A stretch of DNA of 25,410 nt from a virus: positions 1 to 25,410 of the IMG/VR virus record IMGVR_UViG_3300025425_000143. One strand, given 5' to 3'. The notes under the pieces were generated by a model. The model was not told the origin of the DNA, ran no database searches, and was given only the letters and a program-made list of their open reading frames with translations. Shown in pieces: positions 15,621-23,502 of the stretch; position 1 is the first letter of the stretch, and each line of letters opens with the position of its first letter. The position numbers were made by a program, and so were the translations under genes.

Positions 15621-18600
15621 TGCCTGTTTTATTTGAAGATGGTCCGAGCCTGCTGTCGCCCCAGAATAATCCAGGGGCCCAACAGCAAACCCGCCCGCCT
15701 CCGCCATACATGTACGTCCCACCAAAAGAGGGGGCGGAAAAAGAAAGTGTATTTTTCGAGGGGGCGCAAACCTCTTACGACGTTCCTGTCGGCACTGCCC
15801 CACTGATAAGCCAAGTCATGCAGGATGATTTTTTTGACGACGATGCTACTGTTGCTGAAGAGGTCGGTGTCGGCTTTCAAACCCAAGCCTCAAGGCTGGC
15901 AATAGCCGCCTATGCGGTGGGACTAGTCGAGCCTGAGGAGGTGGTTGATTATATAGCAAGCACAAATAGGCGCCTGCAAAGCGTAAATAGACGATCCCCT
16001 GATTGGGTTAAGGAGTACGACAAGAAGGTTGAGGATGCTGGGAAGAGGGGGCATTTCTCTTGGTTCGCGGCTTTAATTTCAAACCCTGCCGCGCTCGGTA
16101 GGGATATTTTGGCTCAAACCCCGAACGCAACAATTCCCCTTATGGCCGCCTACACTGGCGGTAAGTTGGGCGCTAAAGCGGGCGCAGTCACAGCTCTTGT
16201 GGCGGGGCAAGCCGGCCCACAAGCGGCGACGCTCGAGGAAATCGCTACAGTTCCCTTGTTCGCCGCTACAGCCGGTACGGTCGGTGCAGCCCTTGGGTCC
16301 TTCTCTGCGGGGACTATCATGGAGACAGCCGCTGAGATAGATCAGATTTTTGGAGAAAAAGGGATTGACACAACCGATACTGTCGCTCTTTTGGCCGCGC
16401 TCAAAGACCCTGAGCTATCCAAGGAAGTCAAAGCTAAGGCTGTAAAGAAGGGGCTTACGGTCGGCGCCGTCGACGCTTTATTCCAAGCCTTTGCTGCCGG
16501 CAGAATTTTAAAGGCGTTTAAAAAATCAAATAAAATACAAAAAGGGCTGGCCGCTGCGGCTGATGTTGGGGTTGATAGCTTTGGCGAAGGCCTTGGAGAG
16601 GCGCTTGGGCAGGCCGCGCAGGGTGACGCTATTGATATTAGAGAGGCGGCGTTAGAGGCCATTTATAGTGTGGGGCAGTCCACAGGACAAAGTGCTATCG
16701 GATTTTCGGTGCGCGGCGGCTTTGCAGCCGAGAGGGCTATAAATTCCGAGAAGTACCAGCAGCGCGCTGAGAGGGTAGTCGGAGAGGGCCGCTCTGAGGT
16801 TATCGGTGAGTCTCAAGAGGCCGCCTCTGTTATTTTGGAGGGCGAGAAATCAGCGGTTAAAAAAAGGGTTTTTAATGTTCTCGGCGAATATGCTAAAGGC
16901 AAAGATATCAATATAGTCGAGGAGCTGGGAAAAATAAAAGGCATAACAGAAGATGCCCGCGTTGCCCTTGTGCAGACCTTCGAGAAAAGTAAAGCGGAAA
17001 TAAAAAACAAGACCGACACCTTAGTTAGGGAAGCGCGTGTTAATGCCTTAGAAAAAGAAGTGTCCTCGCTGGACGAAAGGATCGAGGCGGCGGAGCAAGA
17101 TATCGTCGAAACAGAACAGAAGGGCGGTCGTGTTGTTCGGAAAAACAATGCCCTAGACAAGCTTATAGAACAAAGAGAAGACGCCGACACCCAAATAGGA
17201 CAAATAAGGGAGGCCTCACCAGATGTGATCTTCTATAAAGACGCCGATGGGGTTGTTATCACAGACCAAGATGTCGTCACTGAGATGGCGGCAGACGGGA
17301 CTGTTTTAACTAAGGGCCGTAAAATACAAAGCTTAGGGCTGAACGCGACCAGATTGGCCATCTCTAGTATTAGAAGTACAATGCGGTCGGCCACGGCGCT
17401 TGCAAAGAACGACGCAGTGGCGGCCCGTAAGCTTGTGGCGCAAGCTGTAGATGACTCCCCACTTTCAAAGATAGACAAGAAAGCGATTAAAGGCTCTGCC
17501 CTTTTAAGGAATATCGAAACCTCAGAGCAGGCGTTGAAGGCCATCCCGAAGTTGAACTCAAGAATTACCAGAACATTGCAAAAACGCCAACGCCAGAATA
17601 TTAAAGCCTCTTTGTTGAAGGCACTCAAAAGCACTATGCCGAAAAAAGGGGGGAAAAGACCAGAAGGAAAGTTCAAAGACCCCAAAATACAATCAGCCTT
17701 CGATGGGTTGAGAAAGGCCGCTAATCTGACACAAGAGGATATCGGGGACTTACTAGCTTATGACGGAGAGAAATCTCAGGAGAAAATCCAAGAGACTATA
17801 TCGGGAAATCTCGAGAACATTGAGGCGTACTACGAAGGGAAAACTGGTGCGGACCCTGCCGCCGTCGAGGTCATGATACTCCAAAATAAAATACTCAGCG
17901 TCATGTACAACAAGCAGCCTGTTAGCAATGAGTTCTCTCTTTCAGTTCTAGAGGAGATAGAGGGCCTTGTCGGCGGCGCCCGCCAAAAGGCTGAGGCCCA
18001 GGTTGAGGCCACTAAATCAAGAAGAAAAGAAGAGGCGGGGGCCCTAACAGACTCTATATTGCGCGGAAAAAATATTAAAGACATATCGCGGGTTAAGTTT
18101 AAAGACAGGCTGGTTAAGGCCTATAACAGCTTTTGGGCCAATGAATCTTGGTTTTCTGATAACTGGTACGGCGCACTAGATGTTTTCTTCGGCGCGACTG
18201 CCGAGGGCAGGGCAATCAGAAACAAGTACGCCTCCCTCGTTGCTGAGGGCTTAAGAGCCACTTCGCAGTTTAATATCCAACACGGTAACAGGTTTGTGGC
18301 TATGGGCAAAGATGCTTACGGCATAAACAGCAGCTCTAAGCTCCAATCGAAGCTTTTAAAAGACGAGGCTGTTTACATTCTAAAAGACGAAGACGGTAAA
18401 GAGATGGTCTTTGAGTACGAAGACGGGCGTGTTGGCACCTGGGAGATAAGTAGAGCAGAGGCGCGGAAGCTTTACATGGAGCTTAAGGATCCTAAGCTCC
18501 GAGAGACGTTAGTGTCCAAAGACGCGAATGCTATCTCTCAGCAAATGGAGGACTATTTAGTTAACACTCTCTTGACGAGTGAGGACAAGGCATTCGCTGA

Positions 18601-20140
18601 CAACCAGATCGAGATGTATAAAGACATAAAACCGGAGGTCGATGAGGTTTACGGGAGGTTATACGGAATTTATCTACCTGATAACGCAGATTACTCCCCG
18701 ATTCGTCGTGAGCATAGCTCCAATATAGGCGACGCAAACCCTATGCTAGAGGACTTTAAGGCAAGAGCAAGCGGGACACCTAGTTTTGCCAAGGACAGGG
18801 TCAGTAACAACTCTGAGATAATCAAGCAATCAGATGTGACTGTTATGCAGCGCCACATAACCCAGGCAGCTCATTTTATAGCAATGTCAGAGGTGGCGGT
18901 AGAGCTGAGGTCTGTGTTCGCCGACAAAGGTTTGCGCAAGGCCTTGACTGTTAAATACGGTAAAACATCCTTAAGCGTACTGGATGGATATGTAGGGGAC
19001 TTCACAGCCGGCGGGGTCAAAAGCAGTGAGAGCTTCTTTAGTTTAATTGACAGCCTGAATAGAAATTTTGCCATCTCAAACCTAGCGCTCCAGCCTGATA
19101 TTTTTTTTAAGCAGCTAGTGTCTTTTGCCGCCGGGGCCATGAGTATCCCAACAAAAGATTTTATAACAGGAATAGCAGACTTCGCAGCGAACGCTCCAGA
19201 GGCCGTTAAAACTATGGCATCCACCCCTGTTATGCAGGATAGATCATCTAGCCAGGACGTTTCTGTTATTGAAAAAAACATGAAGAAATCGAAGAATGTG
19301 CAAAGCGCATGGGGGCGGCTTAAGAATAAGCTCGCAACCTACCAAGACATGTCTATGATATTAACGAAGTTGGGGGATAGGGGCGGTATATACCTCGGAG
19401 GTTGGCCGATTTATAAGTACCATATTAACCAAGGGAAAAGTCACGATCAAGCAATGAGAGAGTTTGAGGGTTTCGTCGAGAACACACAGCAGTCATCTTC
19501 GATAAACCAGATGTCAAGATTCCAGACAGAGGGCGGGCCGATTGGCAGAGCCTTTACTATGTACCAGACAGCCCCCCTTGCTTATTGGCGGCAGACAAAA
19601 GTGTTGATGCGTGAGTATTCCAGAGGCCAAATTTCTCACGCTGAGTTCGGTAAGAGGGCGGCTATACTTTGGGTTGTTTTGCCCCAGCTCTTTAATTATG
19701 TCGCAGGGGCTTTTTCCTTCGGTGATGATGAAGAGGAGTCGGTCACAGGACAGTTGCCGACGGGGGTAGAAAGAAACCTTGCTGTCGGAACGCTCCGCGG
19801 TGTTCCTATCGCGGGGCCTATGTTTGACTATAGCGTGGCCTACTCCCAAGGCATGAGATGGAGGCGGGGAACATTCCCTTTCCTAGAGGGCGCCTATGCA
19901 ATGATAGAGGGAGCTCAGCAGTACGACCCCGACGCGGACCTATACGGGCTGGAGACGTTTCTTGAGGGCACAGGTATGTTTACTGGCGTTAGTGTCGGGA
20001 ATATGATAAACCAAGCTGAGGGCGCGGCGCAGGCTTTGGACGGAGATATTGAGGTTGGTTTAAAAAGGGCATCGGGCTGGAGTGAGAAAATATCAAAATC
20101 TTCTGCGGGGAAAAGTTCTAGAAGAGGTCCGGTTCCGTAA
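15620..20140 (+). CDS. Large internal virion (ejection) protein
   Basis: A 1506-residue protein, the largest in the window. Residues 1-60 are Pro-rich (GPSLLSPQNN...RPPPPYMYVPP). Residues 150-240 are Gly/Ala-rich and hydrophobic (NPAALGRDILAQTPN, MAAYTGGKLGAKAGAV, AATAGTVGAALGSF), like the membrane-active region of large ejection proteins. A second Gly/Ala block follows to residue 380, then long coiled coil (470-530). Toward the C-terminus come YLPDNADYSPIRRE-type and FAISNLALQPDIFFKQLVSF segments and GGPIGRAFTMYQTAPLAYWRQ, seen in large phage internal or polyvalent proteins. By order it fills the T7 gp16 slot, but it has no transglycosylase domain; that is in the preceding protein. A role in forming the trans-envelope DNA channel is inferred. 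Confidence 0.72.
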   Translation: MPVLFEDGPSLLSPQNNPGAQQQTRPPPPYMYVPPKEGAEKESVFFEGAQTSYDVPVGTAPLISQVMQDDFFDDDATVAEEVGVGFQTQASRLAIAAYAVGLVEPEEVVDYIASTNRRLQSVNRRSPDWVKEYDKKVEDAGKRGHFSWFAALISNPAALGRDILAQTPNATIPLMAAYTGGKLGAKAGAVTALVAGQAGPQAATLEEIATVPLFAATAGTVGAALGSFSAGTIMETAAEIDQIFGEKGIDTTDTVALLAALKDPELSKEVKAKAVKKGLTVGAVDALFQAFAAGRILKAFKKSNKIQKGLAAAADVGVDSFGEGLGEALGQAAQGDAIDIREAALEAIYSVGQSTGQSAIGFSVRGGFAAERAINSEKYQQRAERVVGEGRSEVIGESQEAASVILEGEKSAVKKRVFNVLGEYAKGKDINIVEELGKIKGITEDARVALVQTFEKSKAEIKNKTDTLVREARVNALEKEVSSLDERIEAAEQDIVETEQKGGRVVRKNNALDKLIEQREDADTQIGQIREASPDVIFYKDADGVVITDQDVVTEMAADGTVLTKGRKIQSLGLNATRLAISSIRSTMRSATALAKNDAVAARKLVAQAVDDSPLSKIDKKAIKGSALLRNIETSEQALKAIPKLNSRITRTLQKRQRQNIKASLLKALKSTMPKKGGKRPEGKFKDPKIQSAFDGLRKAANLTQEDIGDLLAYDGEKSQEKIQETISGNLENIEAYYEGKTGADPAAVEVMILQNKILSVMYNKQPVSNEFSLSVLEEIEGLVGGARQKAEAQVEATKSRRKEEAGALTDSILRGKNIKDISRVKFKDRLVKAYNSFWANESWFSDNWYGALDVFFGATAEGRAIRNKYASLVAEGLRATSQFNIQHGNRFVAMGKDAYGINSSSKLQSKLLKDEAVYILKDEDGKEMVFEYEDGRVGTWEISRAEARKLYMELKDPKLRETLVSKDANAISQQMEDYLVNTLLTSEDKAFADNQIEMYKDIKPEVDEVYGRLYGIYLPDNADYSPIRREHSSNIGDANPMLEDFKARASGTPSFAKDRVSNNSEIIKQSDVTVMQRHITQAAHFIAMSEVAVELRSVFADKGLRKALTVKYGKTSLSVLDGYVGDFTAGGVKSSESFFSLIDSLNRNFAISNLALQPDIFFKQLVSFAAGAMSIPTKDFITGIADFAANAPEAVKTMASTPVMQDRSSSQDVSVIEKNMKKSKNVQSAWGRLKNKLATYQDMSMILTKLGDRGGIYLGGWPIYKYHINQGKSHDQAMREFEGFVENTQQSSSINQMSRFQTEGGPIGRAFTMYQTAPLAYWRQTKVLMREYSRGQISHAEFGKRAAILWVVLPQLFNYVAGAFSFGDDEEESVTGQLPTGVERNLAVGTLRGVPIAGPMFDYSVAYSQGMRWRRGTFPFLEGAYAMIEGAQQYDPDADLYGLETFLEGTGMFTGVSVGNMINQAEGAAQALDGDIEVGLKRASGWSEKISKSSAGKSSRRGPVP

Positions 20141-20154
20141 CTCTTTTACCGGAC
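20127..20154 (+). repeat. Inverted repeat across the stop codon of the large ejection gene
   Basis: GTCCGGT at 20127-20133 pairs perfectly with ACCGGAC at 20148-20154 around a 14-base loop that holds the TAA (20138-20140). No T-run follows (next bases ATAATTAAG), so it is not a standard terminator; it may protect or attenuate the transcript between ejection and fibre genes. Confidence 0.45.
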
Positions 20155-20190
20155 ATAATTAAGATATAACATCAACCAAGGAGAAATTGC

Positions 20191-20799
20191 ATGGCTGTTA
20201 TTAGTGATAGAATTAATGGGCTTACAGCGAACACCGCCGTCAAGGCGCCGTGCAGAGTGGCCACAACGGCCAATATAACCCTAAGCGCAGAGCAAACAAT
20301 TGATGGTATCGCTGTTGTCGACGGAGATAGGGTTCTGGTTAAGGACCAAACAGCCGCGTCTGAGAACGGTATATATGAGGCCAGCACATCAACATGGCAA
20401 AGAGCAAAGGACTTTAATGGCCCAAGGGACGCGCGCCAAGGCACGTATGTTTTGGTAAACCTGGGCAGCGTAAACGCCGACGGCCAGTTTAAGGTGGGTA
20501 CGGTCGATACATTCACAATTGGGACAACTAATTTAACCTTCACACCCGTCGCTATACAAGGTGCAACAGGCGCAACGGGTGCAACAGGCGCAACGGGTGC
20601 AACAGGCGCAACGGGGACAAGCGACACCGCAGTCTCAGGCAATGATACCGGCGCTGGTGTTCTTGAGGAAAAAATAACAGTAGACACGGATTTTTTAGCG
20701 ACGAGCGTTCTTAATGAAGGGGCTGACGAGGACTTTAATATCGCGCCGACAGCTAATGCTAAAAATGCAATGAACCTTTTTCTTTATCAATTCTCATAG
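20191..20799 (+). CDS. Tail fibre-type protein with collagen-like repeat
   Basis: A 202-residue protein with ribosome site AAGGAG. Residues 20-110 hold the pattern CRVATTANITLSAEQTIDG, then VVDGDRVLVKDQTAASENGIYE and STWQRAKDFNGP, a small domain often found in phage fibre and appendage proteins. Residues 124-141 are six Gly-Ala-Thr triplets, a collagen-like segment that could form a short triple helix. The remaining 60 residues are a Thr/Asp-rich C-terminal part. The trimeric nature and fibre role are inferred from the domain and its location after the ejection genes. Confidence 0.68.
   Translation: MAVISDRINGLTANTAVKAPCRVATTANITLSAEQTIDGIAVVDGDRVLVKDQTAASENGIYEASTSTWQRAKDFNGPRDARQGTYVLVNLGSVNADGQFKVGTVDTFTIGTTNLTFTPVAIQGATGATGATGATGATGATGTSDTAVSGNDTGAGVLEEKITVDTDFLATSVLNEGADEDFNIAPTANAKNAMNLFLYQFS
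20560..20613 (+). repeat. Three tandem copies of an 18-base unit
   Basis: Three perfect copies of GGTGCAACAGGCGCAACG, each encoding Gly-Ala-Thr-Gly-Ala-Thr, lie in frame inside the fibre-type gene. Perfect identity at the DNA level suggests recent expansion; copy-number change would lengthen or shorten the collagen-like rod without a frameshift. Confidence 0.85.
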
Positions 20800-20808
20800 G
20801 AGACGAAC

Positions 20809-21192
20809 ATGACAGCATCACCAATATACTTCACAACACCAGTCGCGGGGCTTGGGCAAGTAAGCGCGGCCAACACTGGCCGTGACGGGAGCGGAACGTT
20901 AGTTGATATTCTCACCGGCGCAACAGCCGGCACTAAGATAGAGGAGGTTCGAATTAAAGCGGCCGTTTCGACTACTGGCGGGATGGTCAGGTTATTTATT
21001 TACGATGGGTCCTCAGTCACGCGGTTGTTTGATGAGGTTCCTATAGCGGCGGCCACAGTTAGCGCTACTGTTGAGGCAGACGAGACGGTGGTTTTTTATG
21101 ACAATCTTGTTTTGCCTAATGGGTATATCTTGAGAGCAGCAACCCACAACGCAGAAGCGATTAATGTTATAGCGATTGGAGCTAGCGCCTAA
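20809..21192 (+). CDS. Beta-rich phage structural protein
   Basis: A 127-residue protein, ribosome site AGGAGA. It contains AANTGRDGSGTLVDILTGATAGTKIEEVRIKA and TTGGMVRLFIYDG, a layout (NRDGtG...vdi.tag..Gt.i..i.ikA...T..GmvRlFi.dG...) repeated in many tailed phages among fibre and tail-tip genes. The fold is probably a beta-sandwich. No enzymatic residues stand out. It is closely spaced with the fibre genes on both sides (stop overlaps next ATG as TAATG), so it is probably a receptor-end or decoration protein. Confidence 0.6.
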   Translation: MTASPIYFTTPVAGLGQVSAANTGRDGSGTLVDILTGATAGTKIEEVRIKAAVSTTGGMVRLFIYDGSSVTRLFDEVPIAAATVSATVEADETVVFYDNLVLPNGYILRAATHNAEAINVIAIGASA

Positions 21193-21704
21193 TGCTTAAG
21201 GGAATGAACAGCCTAACTAACAAAAAAAATATTGGCGAAGATAGCCTTAAAAAACAAATAAGTGCTGTTGTCTCAACTCACACAGGCGCAAAATCCACTA
21301 CAGCCACAATACCTAATGACAGCACCTCACCACAAAACACAGAAGGCACAGAGATTACAGAGCTTGCAACGGCGATAACCCCGAAAAGCGCAAGTAGTAA
21401 AATTAAAGTAACGGTTCATATTCCTTACGTTGATGCAAGCGGAAATAGAATATTCACTGGGGCTTTGTTTAAAGACAGTGCTGCTGACGCGCTAACAGTA
21501 GGCACGGCATCGATGTCAGCAGCGGGAAACCCCGCAACGTTTACATTGGTTTATTATGAAAACGCAACAGACACAACAGAGCGGACTTATAAGTTTAGGT
21601 ACGGCTCACACGCGGCTGGAACGGTTTATGTCGGCCGATCCTCAACAGGCGACACGCTTGGTGGTGTCCAGTACAGCATGACTGTTGAGGAGATCGCCCA
21701 ATGA
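21192..21704 (+). CDS. Putative tail-fibre accessory protein
   Basis: A 170-residue Thr/Ser/Ala-rich beta protein. The central pattern TATIPNDSTSPQNTEGTE followed by LATAITPKSASSKIKVTVHI (residues 38-78) is a common motif of phage appendage proteins. A second half carries GALFKDSAADALTVGTA and TYKFRYGSHAAGTVYVGR strands. It starts in the previous stop (TAATG); the stop overlaps the next gene by four bases (ATGA). Its most likely place is on the tail fibre or tail tip, but the exact role is unknown. Confidence 0.6.
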   Translation: MLKGMNSLTNKKNIGEDSLKKQISAVVSTHTGAKSTTATIPNDSTSPQNTEGTEITELATAITPKSASSKIKVTVHIPYVDASGNRIFTGALFKDSAADALTVGTASMSAAGNPATFTLVYYENATDTTERTYKFRYGSHAAGTVYVGRSSTGDTLGGVQYSMTVEEIAQ

Positions 21705-22267
21705 TATTCTTTTGGGTTTTGTTTATAATTACTGTGGGTATTTTAGGCCGTTTATCTGGTAATGGGTTCGGACAAAAATGGGGTGTGTCTTGGTTGCCAG
21801 AAGCGCTGCACTCTCTGCCGTACGGTCTTACTCTTGGTTGGGCTGCGAACGAGCTTGGCGCTGGGTTTTTAACATCAATGACCCTCGCCTCGGTCGGGTC
21901 CATTATTTCATACGCGGGAATGCAATCGGCGACATGGATGTTTCTCCGGTGGGAAAGTCACGATGACCCAAACACAGAGCGCACATCTACATTGAGGCCA
22001 ATTATTGATTGGCTGGCATCAAGATGGGGGTATAAAATTGGCGATGAAGGTTATGCCTGGGTAGCCGCAGCGGTTAAAGGATTTATCATCACCCTACCCG
22101 TTGGCGGGCTTGGCGCTATTACGTGGCCCCTAGGGTATGAGATTGGCTCTCATGCAAAGGGTCAGGTTGGTGATCTTGACCCGCACGTATTTTCAGAATT
22201 CTTTGCGTCAGCGCTTACTGCGGTTTGGCTTGTGTTAATTATCTCAATGGTTGGGGCTTATGAGTAG
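21701..22267 (+). CDS. Multi-spanning phage membrane protein, possible holin
   Basis: A 188-residue hydrophobic protein with about four predicted membrane segments: residues 2-17 (FFWVLFIITVGILG), about 36-80 (two helices rich in Gly/Ala/Leu), 117-145 and 168-187 (ALTAVWLVLIISMVGAY). A charged loop WESHDDPNTERTS lies between the second and third. It directly precedes the coiled-coil/TM protein and the endolysin, which makes it a holin or lysis-accessory candidate. Similar multi-TM proteins occur near fibre genes of podoviruses, with no known function, so the holin call is weak. Confidence 0.5.
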   Translation: MIFFWVLFIITVGILGRLSGNGFGQKWGVSWLPEALHSLPYGLTLGWAANELGAGFLTSMTLASVGSIISYAGMQSATWMFLRWESHDDPNTERTSTLRPIIDWLASRWGYKIGDEGYAWVAAAVKGFIITLPVGGLGAITWPLGYEIGSHAKGQVGDLDPHVFSEFFASALTAVWLVLIISMVGAYE

Positions 22268-22568
22268 CGATATGGCACAGATAATGGCAAGACTTGATAC
22301 AATGCAGGGTGATGTTACGGGTTTGAAAGACAGGGTTGAAAAATTCACTGAGGCTATGATCCAGTTGGCGCGCACAGAGGAGCGTATGGCTGTGGTTTTA
22401 GAAAACCTATCTGTTTTGTTTCATAAGGTTGATAAGCTTGAGGGCAGGATGAGTAAGGCAGAAAGCACCAATGCTACACAAAGTCAGTCCCTTGGGTTTT
22501 TCGAGCGCTTTGGATGGCTTGTTGCAACAGCGATTGCTGGTGTGATTGGGTGGATGTTTAGGGGTTAA
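22260..22568 (+). CDS. Coiled-coil protein with C-terminal membrane anchor (XhlA-like)
   Basis: A 102-residue protein from the ATG at 22260 (an in-frame TTG at 22251 would add three residues). Residues 5-75 are heptad-like helix (LDTMQGDVTGLKDRVEKF, EERMAVVLENLSVLFHKVDKLEG), and residues 80-100 are a single membrane helix (FGWLVATAIAGVIGWMF) ending in Arg-Gly. This is the layout of XhlA-type haemolysin/holin-accessory proteins. Next to a SAR endolysin it may act as a pinholin or its regulator. It overlaps the preceding gene by 8 bp. Confidence 0.5.
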   Translation: MSSDMAQIMARLDTMQGDVTGLKDRVEKFTEAMIQLARTEERMAVVLENLSVLFHKVDKLEGRMSKAESTNATQSQSLGFFERFGWLVATAIAGVIGWMFRG

Positions 22569-22570
22569 GG

Positions 22571-23071
22571 ATGAGTTTTAGTAATATAGCAAAAACAATT
22601 GGTCTTGGCGCAGGTGTTGGCACAGTTTTGATTGCAGCGCCCTTTATTGCCAGTGAAGAGGGCTTGAGTTTGGTTGCTTATACTGATTCTGTTGGTGTTG
22701 TAACTGTGTGCCACGGCTTAACGAACGGCGTTAATCTGCGCAAGATATACACTAGGGATGAGTGTGATAAAGAACTTTTGCTTCGCATAAGCAGAGATGT
22801 TGAAGCTATACGGCCTTATATTAAAGTTGAAATTACAGATACTACACGGGCCGCGATTGCGAGTTTCGCGCATAATGTTGGTGTGCCCTCAGTCAAATCA
22901 TCAACAATGATTAAAGTTTTAAATACTGGTGATATTTCCGGTGGTTGTTACCAAATGTATGACTGGCATAAGGGCGGTCGTAAAGATTGCCGTGTGCGTA
23001 AGAATAATTGCTTTGGTGTTTGGAATCGGAGAATGAAAGAAGTTGATATGTGTTTAAAGGGGGCGAGATAA
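22571..23071 (+). CDS. SAR endolysin, lysozyme of glycoside hydrolase family 24
   Basis: A 166-residue muramidase that cuts the peptidoglycan glycan strand. Catalytic residues fit the T4/P21 lysozyme triad: Glu30, Asp39 and Thr45 in SEEGLSLVAYTDSVGVVTVCHGLT, with E-9-D-6-T spacing as in P21 lysozyme (35/44/50). Residues 9-28 (TIGLGAGVGTVLIAAPFIAS) are a weakly hydrophobic Gly/Ala-rich signal-anchor-release segment, so the enzyme would be exported by the host Sec system, stay tethered and inactive, then be released when the membrane is depolarised. Cys47, Cys64 and further Cys residues allow disulphide control. It is followed without gap by the inner spanin (TAA then ATG). Confidence 0.9.
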   Translation: MSFSNIAKTIGLGAGVGTVLIAAPFIASEEGLSLVAYTDSVGVVTVCHGLTNGVNLRKIYTRDECDKELLLRISRDVEAIRPYIKVEITDTTRAAIASFAHNVGVPSVKSSTMIKVLNTGDISGGCYQMYDWHKGGRKDCRVRKNNCFGVWNRRMKEVDMCLKGAR

Positions 23072-23320
23072 ATGTTCGGGTTTAACCCATGGATAATTTT
23101 GATTATAGCCGTTGCTTTCACAGCTTATTCGGGAAGTTTGGTCTATAAAGGCTATTCTTGGGGGGCTGGTGTTGAGGAGAGAAAATGTATAGCAGCAGTA
23201 AACGCAGCTAATGCTGAGAATATTGACATAGAAAGGATGCAAAGTGAGACACGCGGTATTATATTTAGCGATGACGATTTTGTTGAGCGCTTGCGGAGCG
23301 CACAGTTCGGGGAGCCTTGA
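23072..23320 (+). CDS. Inner-membrane spanin subunit (Rz-like)
   Basis: An 82-residue protein with one N-terminal membrane segment at residues 7-24 (WIILIIAVAFTAYSGSLV), then a periplasmic helix with Ala/Asn/Glu/Arg (VEERKCIAAVNAANAENIDIE). It sits right after the endolysin and its last 77 bp overlap the lipoprotein subunit in another frame, the classic Rz/Rz1 arrangement. It would bridge the periplasm with the lipoprotein to fuse the two membranes at the end of lysis. It is shorter than lambda Rz (153 residues). Confidence 0.78.
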   Translation: MFGFNPWIILIIAVAFTAYSGSLVYKGYSWGAGVEERKCIAAVNAANAENIDIERMQSETRGIIFSDDDFVERLRSAQFGEP

Positions 23321-23498
23321 GACTCGTAAGCTTTTGCTTCCAGAGGTAAAGAAATATACGCCAGAGCAGCAAAGCACTCTAGCCGATGAGATTGAGCAAT
23401 GTGATGTTCCAACGGCTACTGTATTATTAAAAGATTATGATACCATGCAAAGGGAAACAACTATTGCTGGCAGGAAATTAGACAGGACGAGGGATTAA
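23244..23498 (+). CDS. Outer-membrane spanin lipoprotein (Rz1-like)
   Basis: An 84-residue protein starting with GTG inside the inner spanin gene, in the +1 frame. Residues 1-16 are a lipoprotein signal (MRHAVLYLAMTILLSA) and Cys17 follows the lipobox Leu-Ser-Ala. The residue after Cys is Gly, not Asp, which suits outer membrane sorting. The mature part is short and Lys/Glu/Thr-rich rather than the usual Pro-rich Rz1. The overlapping architecture and lipobox together give a confident o-spanin call. Presence of this protein indicates a Gram-negative host. Confidence 0.8.
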   Translation: MRHAVLYLAMTILLSACGAHSSGSLETRKLLLPEVKKYTPEQQSTLADEIEQCDVPTATVLLKDYDTMQRETTIAGRKLDRTRD

Positions 23499-23502
23499 TT
23501 CA

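Noticed and set aside
20141-20190. Promoter before the fibre-type gene (TATAAC at 20165-20170)
   Set aside because: No acceptable -35 box at 16-18 bases; the closest TTTACC is only 14 bases away.
20560-20613. Possible CRISPR-like array
   Set aside because: Copies are directly adjacent without spacers and are in frame in a coding gene.
20172-20687. - strand frame with VAPVAPVAP repeats
   Set aside because: The repeat is just the antisense reading of the collagen-like Gly-Ala-Thr repeat.
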